A stretch of 64,000 bases of DNA, taken from assembly GCF_008364825.1 (NCBI RefSeq), contig NZ_VTTO01000015.1:1-64000 (forward strand), in the 5' to 3' direction. The translations under genes and the position numbers were made by a program. A model generated the notes under the pieces. It ran no database searches. It saw only the letters and a list, made by a program, of their open reading frames with translations, and was not told where the DNA came from. Below, piece after piece: positions 35,882 to 44,696 of this stretch (position 1 is its first letter; each line of letters starts with the position of its first letter). This DNA comes from Azospirillum sp. B21. Lineage in GTDB: Bacteria > Pseudomonadota > Alphaproteobacteria > Azospirillales > Azospirillaceae.

Positions 35882-36379
35882 TCAGGCCGCCTTGAAGGCG
35901 CGCTGATTGACCTCGCCCTCGGCAAGCTGGGTCAGCTTCTCGTCCGTCGCCTTCTCCTCGCTGAGAGTCTCATCGAGCAGCTTGGCGATGTCCGTCATTC
36001 CGCACGTCTCCGCCAAAGTCCTGAGGGAGCCGTAGCTGGCAATCTCGTAATGCTCAACCTTTTGGGCGGCCATGATCAGGGCGACATCGAGAACCTCCGG
36101 CGAAAGGCCCTGGTCCATAATCTCCTCGGCTTCCTCGATCAGACCCTGGGTCGCTTCGCAGGTGTTGCCCGCCGGATCGGCCTGGAGGATCTGGAAGATT
36201 CGCTCCAGCCGCTTGACCTGCCCATCGGTCTCCTGGAGATGGGTCTGGAACGCCTGCTTCAACTGAGGAGACGAGGCCGCTTCCGCCATCGCGGGCAGCG
36301 CCTCGAGGATCTGGGTCTCGGAACTGTATGCGTCCTGAAGCTCCTCGATGAGGAGATCCTTCAATGCTTCCTTGGACAT
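35882..36379 (-). CDS. YciF/DUF892 ferritin-like protein
   Basis: A 165-residue four-helix protein of the YciE/YciF (DUF892) family. The N-terminal EALKDLLIEELQDAYSSETQ and the later HLQETDGQVKRLERIF, KVEHYEIASYGSLRTLAE and EEKATDEKLTQLAE carry the Glu/His ligand pattern of a ferritin-like di-metal site. Family members are stress-induced in enterobacteria and are thought to handle iron or oxidative stress, but their reaction is unknown. The ATG at 36379 has AGGAG about 9 bases upstream. It stands alone, divergent from the amino-compound transporter genes. Confidence 0.88.
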   Translation of the reverse strand: MSKEALKDLLIEELQDAYSSETQILEALPAMAEAASSPQLKQAFQTHLQETDGQVKRLERIFQILQADPAGNTCEATQGLIEEAEEIMDQGLSPEVLDVALIMAAQKVEHYEIASYGSLRTLAETCGMTDIAKLLDETLSEEKATDEKLTQLAEGEVNQRAFKAA

Positions 36380-36686
36380 GCTGGTGCTCCTGACTGCTGA
36401 TTCCGGTGAGTGCGGTTGGCAAGGGCGCCATAGCCTCAACAGGGGAGCGGCACATTCAATGCGGGCCCCCTCGAATTGGCTGTCGGCAGGGCTAGGATGC
36501 GGCACGCCCGCTCGCCCCACCGCCCTCAATCCGGCGGGTCCAGCCGTCGTAACGCAGGGTCTCACCCGGCAGTTTTCCGCAATTTACCGCCAAAGCCGGC
36601 GGATTGCCGGATACCGCCCGCCGCACAGCCGGTACAGGCTGATGGACGGACTGTGGGTGAAACGCACGGAAGGGAAAGACGCAGGC
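36380..36686. other. Divergent intergenic region
   Basis: About 307 bases between the YciF-like gene (minus) and the ABC permease gene (plus). It should hold both promoters. No clear operator, hairpin or conserved box was found by eye. The reading frame of the permease is open back to 36348, with an alternative ATG at 36642, but those residues look non-coding. Confidence 0.4.
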
Positions 36687-37658
36687 ATGTACCATGACCA
36701 TGTGCGCCGGGACAGATTGACGAACAAGGCGTGGTTCCTGGGCGTGCTGGCGCTCGCCATCACAGCGGCCGGCATCCTTGGCGGCATCGGGCACACCGGC
36801 CTTGCCGCCGCCTTCGCGCCGGTCACCGCGGCCCTGCCGGGCGGCGAAGCGCTGGTGACCGTCTGGGCCGCTCTCGGCCTTGCGCTGATCCTCACGCTGA
36901 ACGTCCATCTTCTCGGCCGGCTCAGCCTTCGGCTGCAGGTCGCCGCCGTCTGGCTGGAAGTGCTCAGCCTGTTCCTGGTCTTCTTCTACAGTTTCGACCT
37001 GTCCTACAGCTTCATCCTGGGCAAGCTGTCGTTCCTGATCACCCAGGGCGTCGCCACGACGCTGTACATCTCGGCGATTTCCATCGCCATCGCCTTCGTG
37101 CTGGCCATGGTCGGCGCCATCGCCAGGCTGTCGGACAATGGCTTCGCCATCGCTATCTCGTCCTTCTACACGTCCTTCTTCCGCGGCGTGCCGCTGCTGA
37201 TCCAGATCTACCTGATCTATCTCGGCATTCCGCAGCTCGGCTACGTCATCGGGGCGATTCCGGCCGGCGTGGCGGCGCTGTCGCTGTGCTACGGCGCCTA
37301 TATGACGGAGATCTTCCGCGCGGGCATCATGAGCATCCCCAAGGGCCAGTGGGAGGCCGCGCGCGCGCTGGGCTTCGGGCCGATGCACACGCTGGTGCTG
37401 ATCATCCTGCCGCAATCCCTGCGCCTGATCATCCCGCCGACCGGCAACCAGTTCATCGCCATGCTGAAGGACAGCTCGCTCGTCTCGGTGATCGGCGTGT
37501 GGGAATTGATGTTCCTCGCCCGCACCCAGGGCCGCGACGAGTTCCGCCACCTGGAAATGCTGATCACCGCCGCCGCCCTCTATTGGCTGATCTCCATCGT
37601 CCTGGAGCAGCTGCAGGCCCGGCTGGAGCGCCGTCTGGCGCGCGGCCACCGCCACTGA
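36687..37658 (+). CDS. Amino-acid ABC transporter permease (His/Glu/Gln/Arg type)
   Basis: A 323-residue permease. Three N-terminal hydrophobic segments (residues about 13-95) precede the usual permease core, in which GKLSFLITQGVATTLYISAI and FFRGVPLLIQIYLIYLGIPQ are family hallmarks. The EAA coupling motif is SIPKGQWEAARALGFGPMH, followed by ILPQSLRLIIPPTGNQFIAM. The longer N-terminus suggests one polypeptide may form a homodimeric channel, as no second permease is present. A matching binding protein follows after 73 bases, but no ATPase gene is adjacent, so an ATPase encoded elsewhere must be used. Confidence 0.88.
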   Translation: MYHDHVRRDRLTNKAWFLGVLALAITAAGILGGIGHTGLAAAFAPVTAALPGGEALVTVWAALGLALILTLNVHLLGRLSLRLQVAAVWLEVLSLFLVFFYSFDLSYSFILGKLSFLITQGVATTLYISAISIAIAFVLAMVGAIARLSDNGFAIAISSFYTSFFRGVPLLIQIYLIYLGIPQLGYVIGAIPAGVAALSLCYGAYMTEIFRAGIMSIPKGQWEAARALGFGPMHTLVLIILPQSLRLIIPPTGNQFIAMLKDSSLVSVIGVWELMFLARTQGRDEFRHLEMLITAAALYWLISIVLEQLQARLERRLARGHRH

Positions 37659-37731
37659 GCCGGTCCGCTCTCATCCCAAGAAATCACATCGTCCGAACGC
37701 CAAGGCTTCCCCTCACGTCAGGAGACCGTCC

Positions 37732-38571
37732 ATGAGCCTGCTCAAATCCCTGTGCCTCGGCGCCGCCGCCATCGGCGCACTCGCGATTTCCACCGGTGCC
37801 GCCACTGCAGGCGCCACGCTGGACCGCATCACGCAGAAAAAGGAGATGGTGGTGGCGACCGCCGCCAACTGGCCGCCGCAATCCTTCATGAACAAGGACA
37901 ACCAGCTTGACGGTTTCGACGTCGAGGTGGCCAAGGAGATCGCCAAGCGGCTGGGCGCCAAGGCCCGCTTCATCACGCCGGAATGGGGCATCATCACCGC
38001 CGGCAACTGGAACGGCCGCTGGGACGTCTCCGTCGGTTCGATGACGCCGACGACCGGGCGGACCCGTGTTCTCGACTTCCCGGCGATCTATTACTACACG
38101 CCCTATGTCTTCGCCGTTCACAAGACATCGAAGCTGGACAGCCGCGCGGCGCTGAACGGCAAGACCGTCGGGGTCGAAGGCGGCACGACCTCCGAGGATT
38201 ACATCAACGGAAAGCTGAAGATCGACGCCGTCGGCGTCCCCGACTTCACGGCCGACGTGAAGCCCGGCAGCGTCAAGACCTACGGCGACAGCGTCGGGCC
38301 GCTGGACGACCTGCGGCTAGGCGACGGCGTGCGGGTGGACGCCATCGTCTCCGCCCTGCCGACCGTCGAGGCGGCGGTAAAGCGCGGCTATCCGATCCGC
38401 GCCATCAACGACAAACCGGCCTATCACGAGCCGCTGGCCATCGCCATCGACAAGGGTGACGCGGAGCTGAACGCCAAGCTGACGGAGATCGTGGCCGCCC
38501 TGAAGGCGGACGGCACGCTGAAGTCGCTGTCGGAGAAATGGTACGGCATCGACTACACCGTCGCCAAATGA
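37732..38571 (+). CDS. Amino-acid ABC transporter periplasmic binding protein
   Basis: A 279-residue cluster 3 (SBP_bac_3) binding protein. The signal peptide runs to about residue 26 (TGAATAGA). Family features are ANWPPQSFMNKDNQLDGFDV, VSVGSMTPTTGRTRVLDF and the GKTVGVEGGTTSEDYI hinge segment. The Arg in TTGRTRVLDF normally holds the ligand carboxylate, consistent with an amino acid or amino-acid-like ligand. The downstream FAD oxidase suggests a polyamine derivative or amino acid that is oxidised after uptake. A strong hairpin follows the stop. Confidence 0.9.
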   Translation: MSLLKSLCLGAAAIGALAISTGAATAGATLDRITQKKEMVVATAANWPPQSFMNKDNQLDGFDVEVAKEIAKRLGAKARFITPEWGIITAGNWNGRWDVSVGSMTPTTGRTRVLDFPAIYYYTPYVFAVHKTSKLDSRAALNGKTVGVEGGTTSEDYINGKLKIDAVGVPDFTADVKPGSVKTYGDSVGPLDDLRLGDGVRVDAIVSALPTVEAAVKRGYPIRAINDKPAYHEPLAIAIDKGDAELNAKLTEIVAALKADGTLKSLSEKWYGIDYTVAK

Positions 38572-38578
38572 CGCCGCT

Positions 38579-38617
38579 GGAGGTCGGCCGCCCCGGCATT
38601 CCCGGCGGCCGGCCTCC
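38579..38617 (+). terminator. Strong hairpin after the binding-protein gene
   Basis: A 14-base stem (38579-38592 with 38604-38617, one G-T mismatch position) around an 11-base loop lies 8 bases after the stop. No T-run follows. In binding-protein operons such structures often protect the upstream message and reduce read-through to the next gene, which here is the FAD oxidoreductase. Confidence 0.55.
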
Positions 38618-38658
38618 CGAAAACCCGACACCGATCCGGCAAACGGAACCAACCCGGC

Positions 38659-39972
38659 ATGCGTGACTACCCGAACACCTATTACAGCGCCACCCGTCGT
38701 CCGGCGGCCGACCATGCCTCCCTGCGCGGTACGGTGACGGCCGACGTCTGCGTGATCGGCGGCGGACTGGCCGGACTGTCCACGGCCTGGGAACTGATCC
38801 GGCGCGGCCGTTCGGTCGCGCTGCTGGAGGCGCAGCGGATCGGTTGGGGAGCATCCGGCCGCAACGGCGGCTTCGTCCTGCAGGGCTGGTCGGAGGGTCT
38901 GCGGAACATCGAGGCCCGCTGCGGCCGGGATCATGCCCGCGCGCTGTTCGGCCTTTCGGTGGAAGGCGTGGAGATCGTCCGCGACACCATCAACGGCCAT
39001 TCCCTGCCCGGCTGCAACCCGACCACGGGGAAGCTCGGCGTCACCCGCTACGAAGCGGCGGACCAGCTGCAGCGCCACCACGACCACATGGCGCGGACCT
39101 ACGGCTACGAATTCACCTACATCGACCGCCCGACACTGCGCGGCCTGCTGAAGAGCGACATCTATTTCCAGGCCCTGCGCGACCCGGTCGGCTTCCATTT
39201 CCACCCGCTGAACTATTGCCTCGGCCTAGCAGACCTGATCGTGGGCGCCGGAGGGCGCCTGTTCGAGGACACAACCATGATCGGCATGAGCCGCACCGAC
39301 ACGCCCGGCCCCGGCGGCCGCTGGCGGGTGGATACGGTGGACGGCTCGGTCATGTGCCACGATGTGGTGATGTGCGGCGGCGGTTACGGCGGGCCGGAGT
39401 TCGGTCCGCTGCGCCGGGCGTTCCTGCCGATCGCCACCTATGTCGTGCTGACCGAGCGGCTGGGCGACCGGCTGGCGGATTTCGTCGCGACCACCGACGC
39501 GGTCGGCGACGACCGTCGGTCCTCCGACTATTACCGCATCGTCGACGGCGACCGGCTGCTGTGGGGCGGACGGATCACCACCCGCTACGAACAGGACGAA
39601 AAACGCTTGGCCGCCCTGTTGCGCCGGGACATCAGCGGGGTCTTCCCCGGCCTTGCCGATGTGCGGATCGAAAAGGCATGGTCGGGCTTGATGGGGTACG
39701 CGCGCCACAAGATGCCGCATATCGCCAAGGTTGAAGAAGGGTTGTGGAGCTGCTCATCCTTCGGCGGGCACGGCATGAATACGGCGCCGATCGGCGGGCG
39801 CGTCGTCGCCGAGGCGATCACCGGCGAAAGCGATCGGATTCGGTTTTTCGCCCCTTACGGTTTGACCTGGAATGGCGGTATCTTCGGCCCCCCTGCCGCG
39901 GAACTGGTCTATGCGGGACTGCGCCTGATGGACTTCTGGCAGGAGTCGCGATCCCGGCGCCACGGCTCTTGA
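38659..39972 (+). CDS. FAD-dependent amine/amino-acid oxidoreductase (DAO family, PuuB-like)
   Basis: A 437-residue flavoenzyme. The N-terminal dinucleotide motif VCVIGGGLAGLSTAWEL binds FAD, followed by GWGASGRNGGFVLQGW, the signature of gamma-glutamylputrescine oxidase-like members. The C-terminal FAD-contact segment is SSFGGHGMNTAPIGGRVVAE. PuuB-type enzymes oxidatively deaminate gamma-glutamylputrescine; related ones act on sarcosine, proline or other secondary amines. It follows an amino-compound uptake system and precedes an Lrp-type regulator, suggesting a small import and oxidation unit. The exact substrate is not determinable here. Confidence 0.85.
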   Translation: MRDYPNTYYSATRRPAADHASLRGTVTADVCVIGGGLAGLSTAWELIRRGRSVALLEAQRIGWGASGRNGGFVLQGWSEGLRNIEARCGRDHARALFGLSVEGVEIVRDTINGHSLPGCNPTTGKLGVTRYEAADQLQRHHDHMARTYGYEFTYIDRPTLRGLLKSDIYFQALRDPVGFHFHPLNYCLGLADLIVGAGGRLFEDTTMIGMSRTDTPGPGGRWRVDTVDGSVMCHDVVMCGGGYGGPEFGPLRRAFLPIATYVVLTERLGDRLADFVATTDAVGDDRRSSDYYRIVDGDRLLWGGRITTRYEQDEKRLAALLRRDISGVFPGLADVRIEKAWSGLMGYARHKMPHIAKVEEGLWSCSSFGGHGMNTAPIGGRVVAEAITGESDRIRFFAPYGLTWNGGIFGPPAAELVYAGLRLMDFWQESRSRRHGS

Positions 39973-40004
39973 GGGATCGGCCACCGATGCGAGGGGATGA
40001 GGGC

Positions 40005-40592
40005 ATGTCTGGGCCGGGCAACGAACAGGGTTTCCGCCTGACGGACAAGGACAAGCAACTCCTCGCCCTGTTGCAGAAGAACGCGCGGGAGCCGACCTCC
40101 GCGCTCGCCCGCAAGATCGGCGTGTCGCGGACCGCCCTGCAGGAGCGCATCCAACGGTTGGAAAGCGCCGGCGTGATCGAGGGCTATTCGGTCCGCATCA
40201 ACCACAGCAAGCTGATCTACACGGTGAACTGCTTCACCATGGCGGTCTGCAACAACAAGACCTATTCCGACGTCATCGCCCAGATGCGGACGATGGAGGC
40301 GGTGCAGGCAGTGTACGCCATTTCCGGCGATTGGGATTTCGTCATCCATGTCGCCACGGAAACACTGGAGAAGCTGAACACCGAACTGACGCGGATCAAC
40401 ATGATCAAGGGCGTCGTCCGCACCACCTCCTGCATCGTAATGGAGACGAAATTCGACCGCCGGCTCGCCTTCATGGGCAGGATGGGAGCCAATCTGCTTG
40501 AGAACACCGGCGATCAGCCGGCATCTGGACAAGATGCCGACGCGGTGGGTGCATCGCCGGGCGGAAGCAGAGATGACCGGGCCGCGGATTGA
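40005..40592 (+). CDS. Lrp/AsnC-family transcriptional regulator
   Basis: A 195-residue regulator. The N-terminal AsnC helix-turn-helix (about 10-65; LTDKDKQLLALLQKNAREPT and RKIGVSRTALQERIQRLE) is followed by a RAM ligand-binding domain (about 75-150; VQAVYAISGDWDFVIHVATE). The tail after residue 165 is Asp/Ala/Gly-rich and probably disordered. It starts 32 bases after the FAD oxidoreductase and most likely controls the uptake and oxidation genes in response to their amino acid or amine. An in-frame ATG at 39987 is an alternative. Confidence 0.9.
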   Translation: MSGPGNEQGFRLTDKDKQLLALLQKNAREPTSALARKIGVSRTALQERIQRLESAGVIEGYSVRINHSKLIYTVNCFTMAVCNNKTYSDVIAQMRTMEAVQAVYAISGDWDFVIHVATETLEKLNTELTRINMIKGVVRTTSCIVMETKFDRRLAFMGRMGANLLENTGDQPASGQDADAVGASPGGSRDDRAAD

Positions 40593-40661
40593 TGCGCCGG
40601 CCGGTTTTGGGCCGTTTCGACGCCCGCGCTGTTCACGCAGCAGACGCGTCGGAGATTTCAC

Positions 40662-41000
40662 TTGTCCACCAAGCCCAGCCCGCTCACCACCCCCGATGGC
40701 CGCTACATCGTGGTGCGCGGACGTCTGTGGCGTGCGGCCAACCCGGCCTTGTCCGACGAGGCCCGCGCCGGCCTTATCGCCGATCTGATGCGGGCGCGCC
40801 GGGCCGTGGCGGCTGCTAGACGTGCTGCCGACCGCAGCGCGGAAGCGGCGGCCCACGCCGCCGTCGATCAGGCCAAACAGGCTCTCGGCGAGCGGGGACC
40901 TGTCTGGTGGTCCGATGGTGCGCCGGATCTGAACCGTCACATGATCCGGACGACACCCTATGCCGCCTGGTTCCGTATCCTCAGCGCAGGCGACCTCTGA
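40662..41000 (+). CDS. Conserved small basic protein of unknown function
   Basis: A 112-residue protein beginning with TTG, chosen because GGAG lies 7 bases upstream. It has a short N-terminal beta-like segment (TPDGRYIVVRGRLWRAANP), a central Arg/Ala-rich helix (about 30-75) and a conserved-looking GERGPVWWSDGAPDLNRHM followed by NTPYAAW-like residues. I recognise no domain with a known function. The composition suggests a nucleic-acid- or partner-binding helix. It precedes the NAD salvage genes by 136 bases and may be independent of them. Confidence 0.65.
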   Translation: MSTKPSPLTTPDGRYIVVRGRLWRAANPALSDEARAGLIADLMRARRAVAAARRAADRSAEAAAHAAVDQAKQALGERGPVWWSDGAPDLNRHMIRTTPYAAWFRILSAGDL

Positions 41001-41090
41001 ATCCCGGCTGCGCAGCGCCGTCAACAGTATTGCTCCCAAAGAGCATATCCAGGGCTTGAGAAACGTCTTCCTCGGCCGTATCGTCAGTGT

Positions 41091-41109
41091 GCCGCAGATA
41101 GACTGCGGC
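41091..41109. promoter_or_regulatory. Inverted repeat ahead of the NAD salvage genes
   Basis: GCCGCAG (41091-41097) and CTGCGGC (41103-41109) form a 7-base inverted repeat with a 5-base centre, 27 bases before the ATG of the NadM-Nudix gene. It could be an operator for an NAD-metabolism repressor such as NrtR, or a 5' leader hairpin. No regulator gene is adjacent. Confidence 0.4.
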
Positions 41110-41136
41110 GTTCTTTCAGCAAGGAGCTTGCTGAGC

Positions 41137-42225
41137 ATGCAACCCATCACCATCACCGGACGCGAGTCCGGAGCCCTGAAGTTTGATTTCCTGGTCTTTG
41201 TCGGCCGCTTCCGCCCTTTCCATCTCGGCCATCTCGCCGTCATGCAGCGGGCCTTGTCGCTGGGGCGGCATCTGATCGTACTGGTCGGATCGTCGCGTCA
41301 GGCGCGCAGCCACCGCAATCCCTTCCGCTTCGAAGAGGTGCGCTCCTGCATTACGGGTGCCTTCACACCGGAAGAGTGCGAGCGCATCACGGTGCTTCCC
41401 CTCATCGACCGCTACAACGACTTGGAATGGATCCGCGATGTCCAGGGCGCGGTGCATGGCGTCGTCGTGCAGCACCACCGGCCTGCCGACGGCTCGGCCC
41501 CCAGGGTCGGCCTGATCGGCCATTCGAAGGACCACAGCAGCTACTATCTGCGCATGTTCCCGCAATGGGGCTCCGTGGAATGCATGAACTGCCGGGGGAT
41601 TTCTGCCACGCCCATCCGCGATGCCTATTTCGCCGACGCGGCGGCGGCGCTGGAGGCATGGAAAGAGGCGCTGCCCGCGAATGTCGCCACCTTCATGGCG
41701 GAGTTCGCGCGCACCGACGAGTACAAGCGGATGGCCGAGGAAAGCGCCTACATCGCCAAATACAAGTCGGGTTGGGCCAACGCTCCCTACCCTCCGACCT
41801 TTTTGACGGCCGATGCCGTGGTGGTCCTGTCCGGGCACGTCCTGCTGGTCGAGCGCCGGGGCCTGCCCGGACGCGGCCTGCTGGCCCTGCCCGGCGGCTT
41901 CGTCGGTCAGCATGAGCGGATCAAGGACGCCATGATCCGGGAGTTGCGGGAAGAGACGAAGCTCAAGATTCCGGCGGGCTTCCTGGAGGGCGGCATCCGC
42001 GCCAGCCAGACCTTCGATCACCCCTACCGTTCGTCGCGCGGGCGCACGGTGACCCAGGCCTTCCTCATCCAGCTCAAGGCCACCGACGAAGGCTTCCCCA
42101 AGGTGCGTGGCGGTGACGATGCAAAATCGGCCCGTTGGATGCCGATCGCGGAAATCGACCCGGAGCGGATGTTCGAGGACCACTTCCACATCATCCAGAC
42201 GCTGATCGCTCAGGCCGACGCCTGA
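41137..42225 (+). CDS. Bifunctional nicotinamide-nucleotide adenylyltransferase / Nudix hydrolase
   Basis: A 362-residue two-domain enzyme. The N-terminal NadM-type adenylyltransferase (about 10-190) has GRFRPFHLGHLAV with the HxGH active-site motif and the ISATPIRDAY nucleotide-binding motif. It joins NMN and ATP to NAD. The C-terminal Nudix domain (about 210-355) has the Nudix box from GGFVGQHERIKDAMI to RELREETKL, where the usual Gly near the end is Lys. In NadM-Nudix proteins this domain typically hydrolyses ADP-ribose to ribose phosphate. AAGGAG lies 10 bases before the ATG. The next two genes supply nicotinate and nicotinate mononucleotide steps, giving a pyridine salvage operon. Confidence 0.92.
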   Translation: MQPITITGRESGALKFDFLVFVGRFRPFHLGHLAVMQRALSLGRHLIVLVGSSRQARSHRNPFRFEEVRSCITGAFTPEECERITVLPLIDRYNDLEWIRDVQGAVHGVVVQHHRPADGSAPRVGLIGHSKDHSSYYLRMFPQWGSVECMNCRGISATPIRDAYFADAAAALEAWKEALPANVATFMAEFARTDEYKRMAEESAYIAKYKSGWANAPYPPTFLTADAVVVLSGHVLLVERRGLPGRGLLALPGGFVGQHERIKDAMIRELREETKLKIPAGFLEGGIRASQTFDHPYRSSRGRTVTQAFLIQLKATDEGFPKVRGGDDAKSARWMPIAEIDPERMFEDHFHIIQTLIAQADA

Positions 42226-42341
42226 CCGGGAACACGGGGACGGCACCGGTATCCGCCGGCGACGAGAACGATCCTGTGCGACAGCCGGTCGCCAACCATC
42301 ATGGGCCACGCCCCGGTCAGCGAGAACAGAAGGTTTCAGCC

Positions 42342-43658
42342 ATGCTCGTCAATTTCAGCAGCCGCGCCCACAACCACAATTTCGCCACCGACTTCATCGT
42401 CCGCTCGCTGCTCGACACCGACTGGTACAAGCTGGCGATGCTGCAGTTCATCTGGCGGCATTTCCGCGACGTGAAGGTCCGCTTCAGCCTGATCAACCGC
42501 ACCGGATCGGTGAAGCTCGCCCGGATCATCGACGAGGCCGAGCTGCGCCGCCAGCTCGACAATGTGCGCTCGTTGCGCCTGAAGCGGTCCGAAGCGGTCT
42601 GGCTCCAGGGCAACACCTTCTACGGCCAGCGCGGAATCTTCCGGCCGGAGTTCGTCGCATGGCTCGCCGATGAGTTTGCATTGCCCGACTACCGGCTGTC
42701 GGAGGAGGACGGCCAATGGCGCCTGGACTTCGAGGGGTCGTGGGCGATGACGACGATGTGGGAGATCTACGCGCTCAGCATCATCAACGAACTGAAGACG
42801 CGCGCCGCGCTGGCGAGCATGACGGAAACCGAACTGGACATCCTCTACGCCCGCGCCAAGGTCCGCCTCTGGGACAAGATCGAACGGCTGCGCCCGCTCG
42901 ACGACCTCAGCCTCTCGGATTTCGGCACGCGGCGGCGGCACAGCTTCCTCTGGCAGGAATATGTCGTGGAGACGATGGCGGCCGAACTCGGCCCGCGCTT
43001 CATCGGCACCTCTAACACCCACCTCGCCATGAAGCACGATCTGGAGGCCATCGGCACCAACGCGCACGAGCTGCCGACGACGGTCGCAGCGCTGGCGCGG
43101 ACCGAAGACGAGCTGCGCGCCGCACAGTACGAGGTCCTGCGGCTATGGCAAGAGACCTATGGCGGCGCGATGCTGGTGTTCCTGCCCGACACCTTCGGAT
43201 CGACCCAGTTCCTCAGAAGCGCGCCGGACCGGGTGGCGGACTGGACCGGCATGCGGGTGGACAGCAAGGAGCCGGTGGCCGCGGGCGAGGAATACATCGC
43301 CTGGCTGGAGCGGCATGGCCGCGATCCGCGGGAGAAGCGCCTGCTGTTCAGCGACGGGCTGGACGTCGAGGACATCCAGCGGCTTCACCGGACCTTCGGA
43401 GGCCGGATCCGCGACGGCTACGGCTGGGGCACCCTGTTGACTTCGGACTTCCGGGGCTGCCACCCGCGCAACGGGCAAGGGCTCGATCCGCTGAGCCTCG
43501 TCTGCAAAGTGACCGCGGTCGAGGTGGACGGCGCCTGGAAGGGGGCCGTGAAGCTCAGCGACAATTACGAGAAGGCCACCGGGCCGGCCTTCGAGGTCGC
43601 CCGCTACCGTGCGATCTTCGGCACCGAGGGGGTCGCGAACGTGCCCGTGCTGGTCTGA
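42342..43658 (+). CDS. pncB: Nicotinate phosphoribosyltransferase
   Basis: A 438-residue enzyme converting nicotinate and PRPP to nicotinate mononucleotide in NAD salvage. Typical features are SLLDTDWYKLAMLQFIWRHF at the N-terminus, LDFEGSWAMTTMWEIYALSI, the GTRRRHSFLWQEYVVE segment and GTSNTHLAMKHDLEAIGTNA, where the conserved His becomes phosphorylated by ATP. DGLDVEDIQRLHRTFGG and the GWGTLLTSDF phosphate loop close the barrel. Length is normal for PncB. GAAGG precedes the ATG. It stands between NadM-Nudix and nicotinamidase, 17 bases before the latter. Confidence 0.95.
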   Translation: MLVNFSSRAHNHNFATDFIVRSLLDTDWYKLAMLQFIWRHFRDVKVRFSLINRTGSVKLARIIDEAELRRQLDNVRSLRLKRSEAVWLQGNTFYGQRGIFRPEFVAWLADEFALPDYRLSEEDGQWRLDFEGSWAMTTMWEIYALSIINELKTRAALASMTETELDILYARAKVRLWDKIERLRPLDDLSLSDFGTRRRHSFLWQEYVVETMAAELGPRFIGTSNTHLAMKHDLEAIGTNAHELPTTVAALARTEDELRAAQYEVLRLWQETYGGAMLVFLPDTFGSTQFLRSAPDRVADWTGMRVDSKEPVAAGEEYIAWLERHGRDPREKRLLFSDGLDVEDIQRLHRTFGGRIRDGYGWGTLLTSDFRGCHPRNGQGLDPLSLVCKVTAVEVDGAWKGAVKLSDNYEKATGPAFEVARYRAIFGTEGVANVPVLV

Positions 43659-43675
43659 ACCTGAGGAGACGCATC

Positions 43676-44428
43676 ATGACCGAATCCAACATCAGCCCGG
43701 CCGCCGCGCTGGAGGCCATCGCCGCCGCACTGCCGGTGCGCACGACCACCGTGGCGCTGGCCGGCAAGCGGGTTGGAAAGCTCGACGTCGATCCGGTGAA
43801 GGGGTTCGCCGCCATCGGCGGCGGCAATCTGGCGCCGCCATCGGCCAACGCCCAGGTCACCCGCATGATCGCCGAGATCGACCGCACCAACCGGCTGTTC
43901 ATCGAGGCCGGCCACCCCATCGCGGTGTTCCTGGACACCCATGAACCGGGCAAGCCCGAGTATCCCTACCCGCCCCACTGCGAAGCCGGCACCGGCGAAG
44001 AGGATCTGGTCGAGGAGCTATCCTGGCTGGACGGCGCCCCCGGCGTCACGCTGATGCGCAAGGACTGCATCAACGGCGTGGTCGGGACGACCGACCTCGC
44101 GACCGGTCGGAACCAGCTGTTCGACTGGATCGCCGAAAACGGCATCGAGACGCTGGTGGTGGACGGCATCTGCACCGACATCTGCGTGCTCCAGGCGGTG
44201 CAGGCCCTGCTGTCGGCGCGCAACCACGGCATGACCGGGCCGCTGCGCGAGATCGTCGTGTATGAGCCGGGATGCGCCACCTACGACCTGCCGCCCGCCA
44301 CGGCCCGCGGCCTCGGCCTGCCCGACACCGCGGCCCACCCGCAGATGGTCTCCCACCACATCGGGCTTTATCTGATGCAGGCGAGCGGCGCGATCATCGC
44401 CGACGAGCTTCTCCTTCAGATCCCGTAA
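43676..44428 (+). CDS. pncA: Nicotinamidase / isochorismatase-family hydrolase
   Basis: A 250-residue cysteine hydrolase that probably deamidates nicotinamide to nicotinate. Metal and catalytic elements are AVFLDTHEPGKPEYPYPPHC (metal-binding Asp and His), the Lys in VTLMRKDCINGV and the nucleophilic Cys in VVDGICTDICVLQAV. The N-terminal 60 residues, with FAAIGGGNLAPPSAN, are a little longer than in E. coli PncA. GAGGAGA precedes the ATG. Position after pncB fits the Preiss-Handler salvage route, nicotinamide to nicotinate to NaMN. Two hairpins follow the stop. Confidence 0.9.
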   Translation: MTESNISPAAALEAIAAALPVRTTTVALAGKRVGKLDVDPVKGFAAIGGGNLAPPSANAQVTRMIAEIDRTNRLFIEAGHPIAVFLDTHEPGKPEYPYPPHCEAGTGEEDLVEELSWLDGAPGVTLMRKDCINGVVGTTDLATGRNQLFDWIAENGIETLVVDGICTDICVLQAVQALLSARNHGMTGPLREIVVYEPGCATYDLPPATARGLGLPDTAAHPQMVSHHIGLYLMQASGAIIADELLLQIP

Positions 44429-44571
44429 GACGGACGAGCCGGTACTCTCCGCCTATCGGGATCTGATCGGAACGGCACTGGAATCCAGAATGACTGGAAC
44501 GCTGATCGGCGCGGTGACGCCGATGACAGTTACAGTCCCCTCCCCTCCTTGCAACACGCCGGGCAACACGC

Positions 44572-44639
44572 CCGGGCAAGACCAGACGGTTTGCCCGGCC
44601 GAATTGACCCCCGGGGCAGGCAACCTACCCACCTGCCCC
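44572..44639. terminator. Two hairpins between convergent operons
   Basis: CCGGGCAA (44572-44579) pairs with TTGCCCGG (44591-44598), and GGGGCAGG (44613-44620) pairs with CCTGCCCC (44632-44639). They lie between the stops of pncA (plus) and the 851-residue protein gene (minus) and could end both transcripts. Neither is followed by a long T-run. Confidence 0.5.
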
Positions 44640-44696
44640 AGCGCCGGCAAATCCCTGAAGGAATGCCGGCGCGCGCGGCCGGATTGAGGCGGATGG

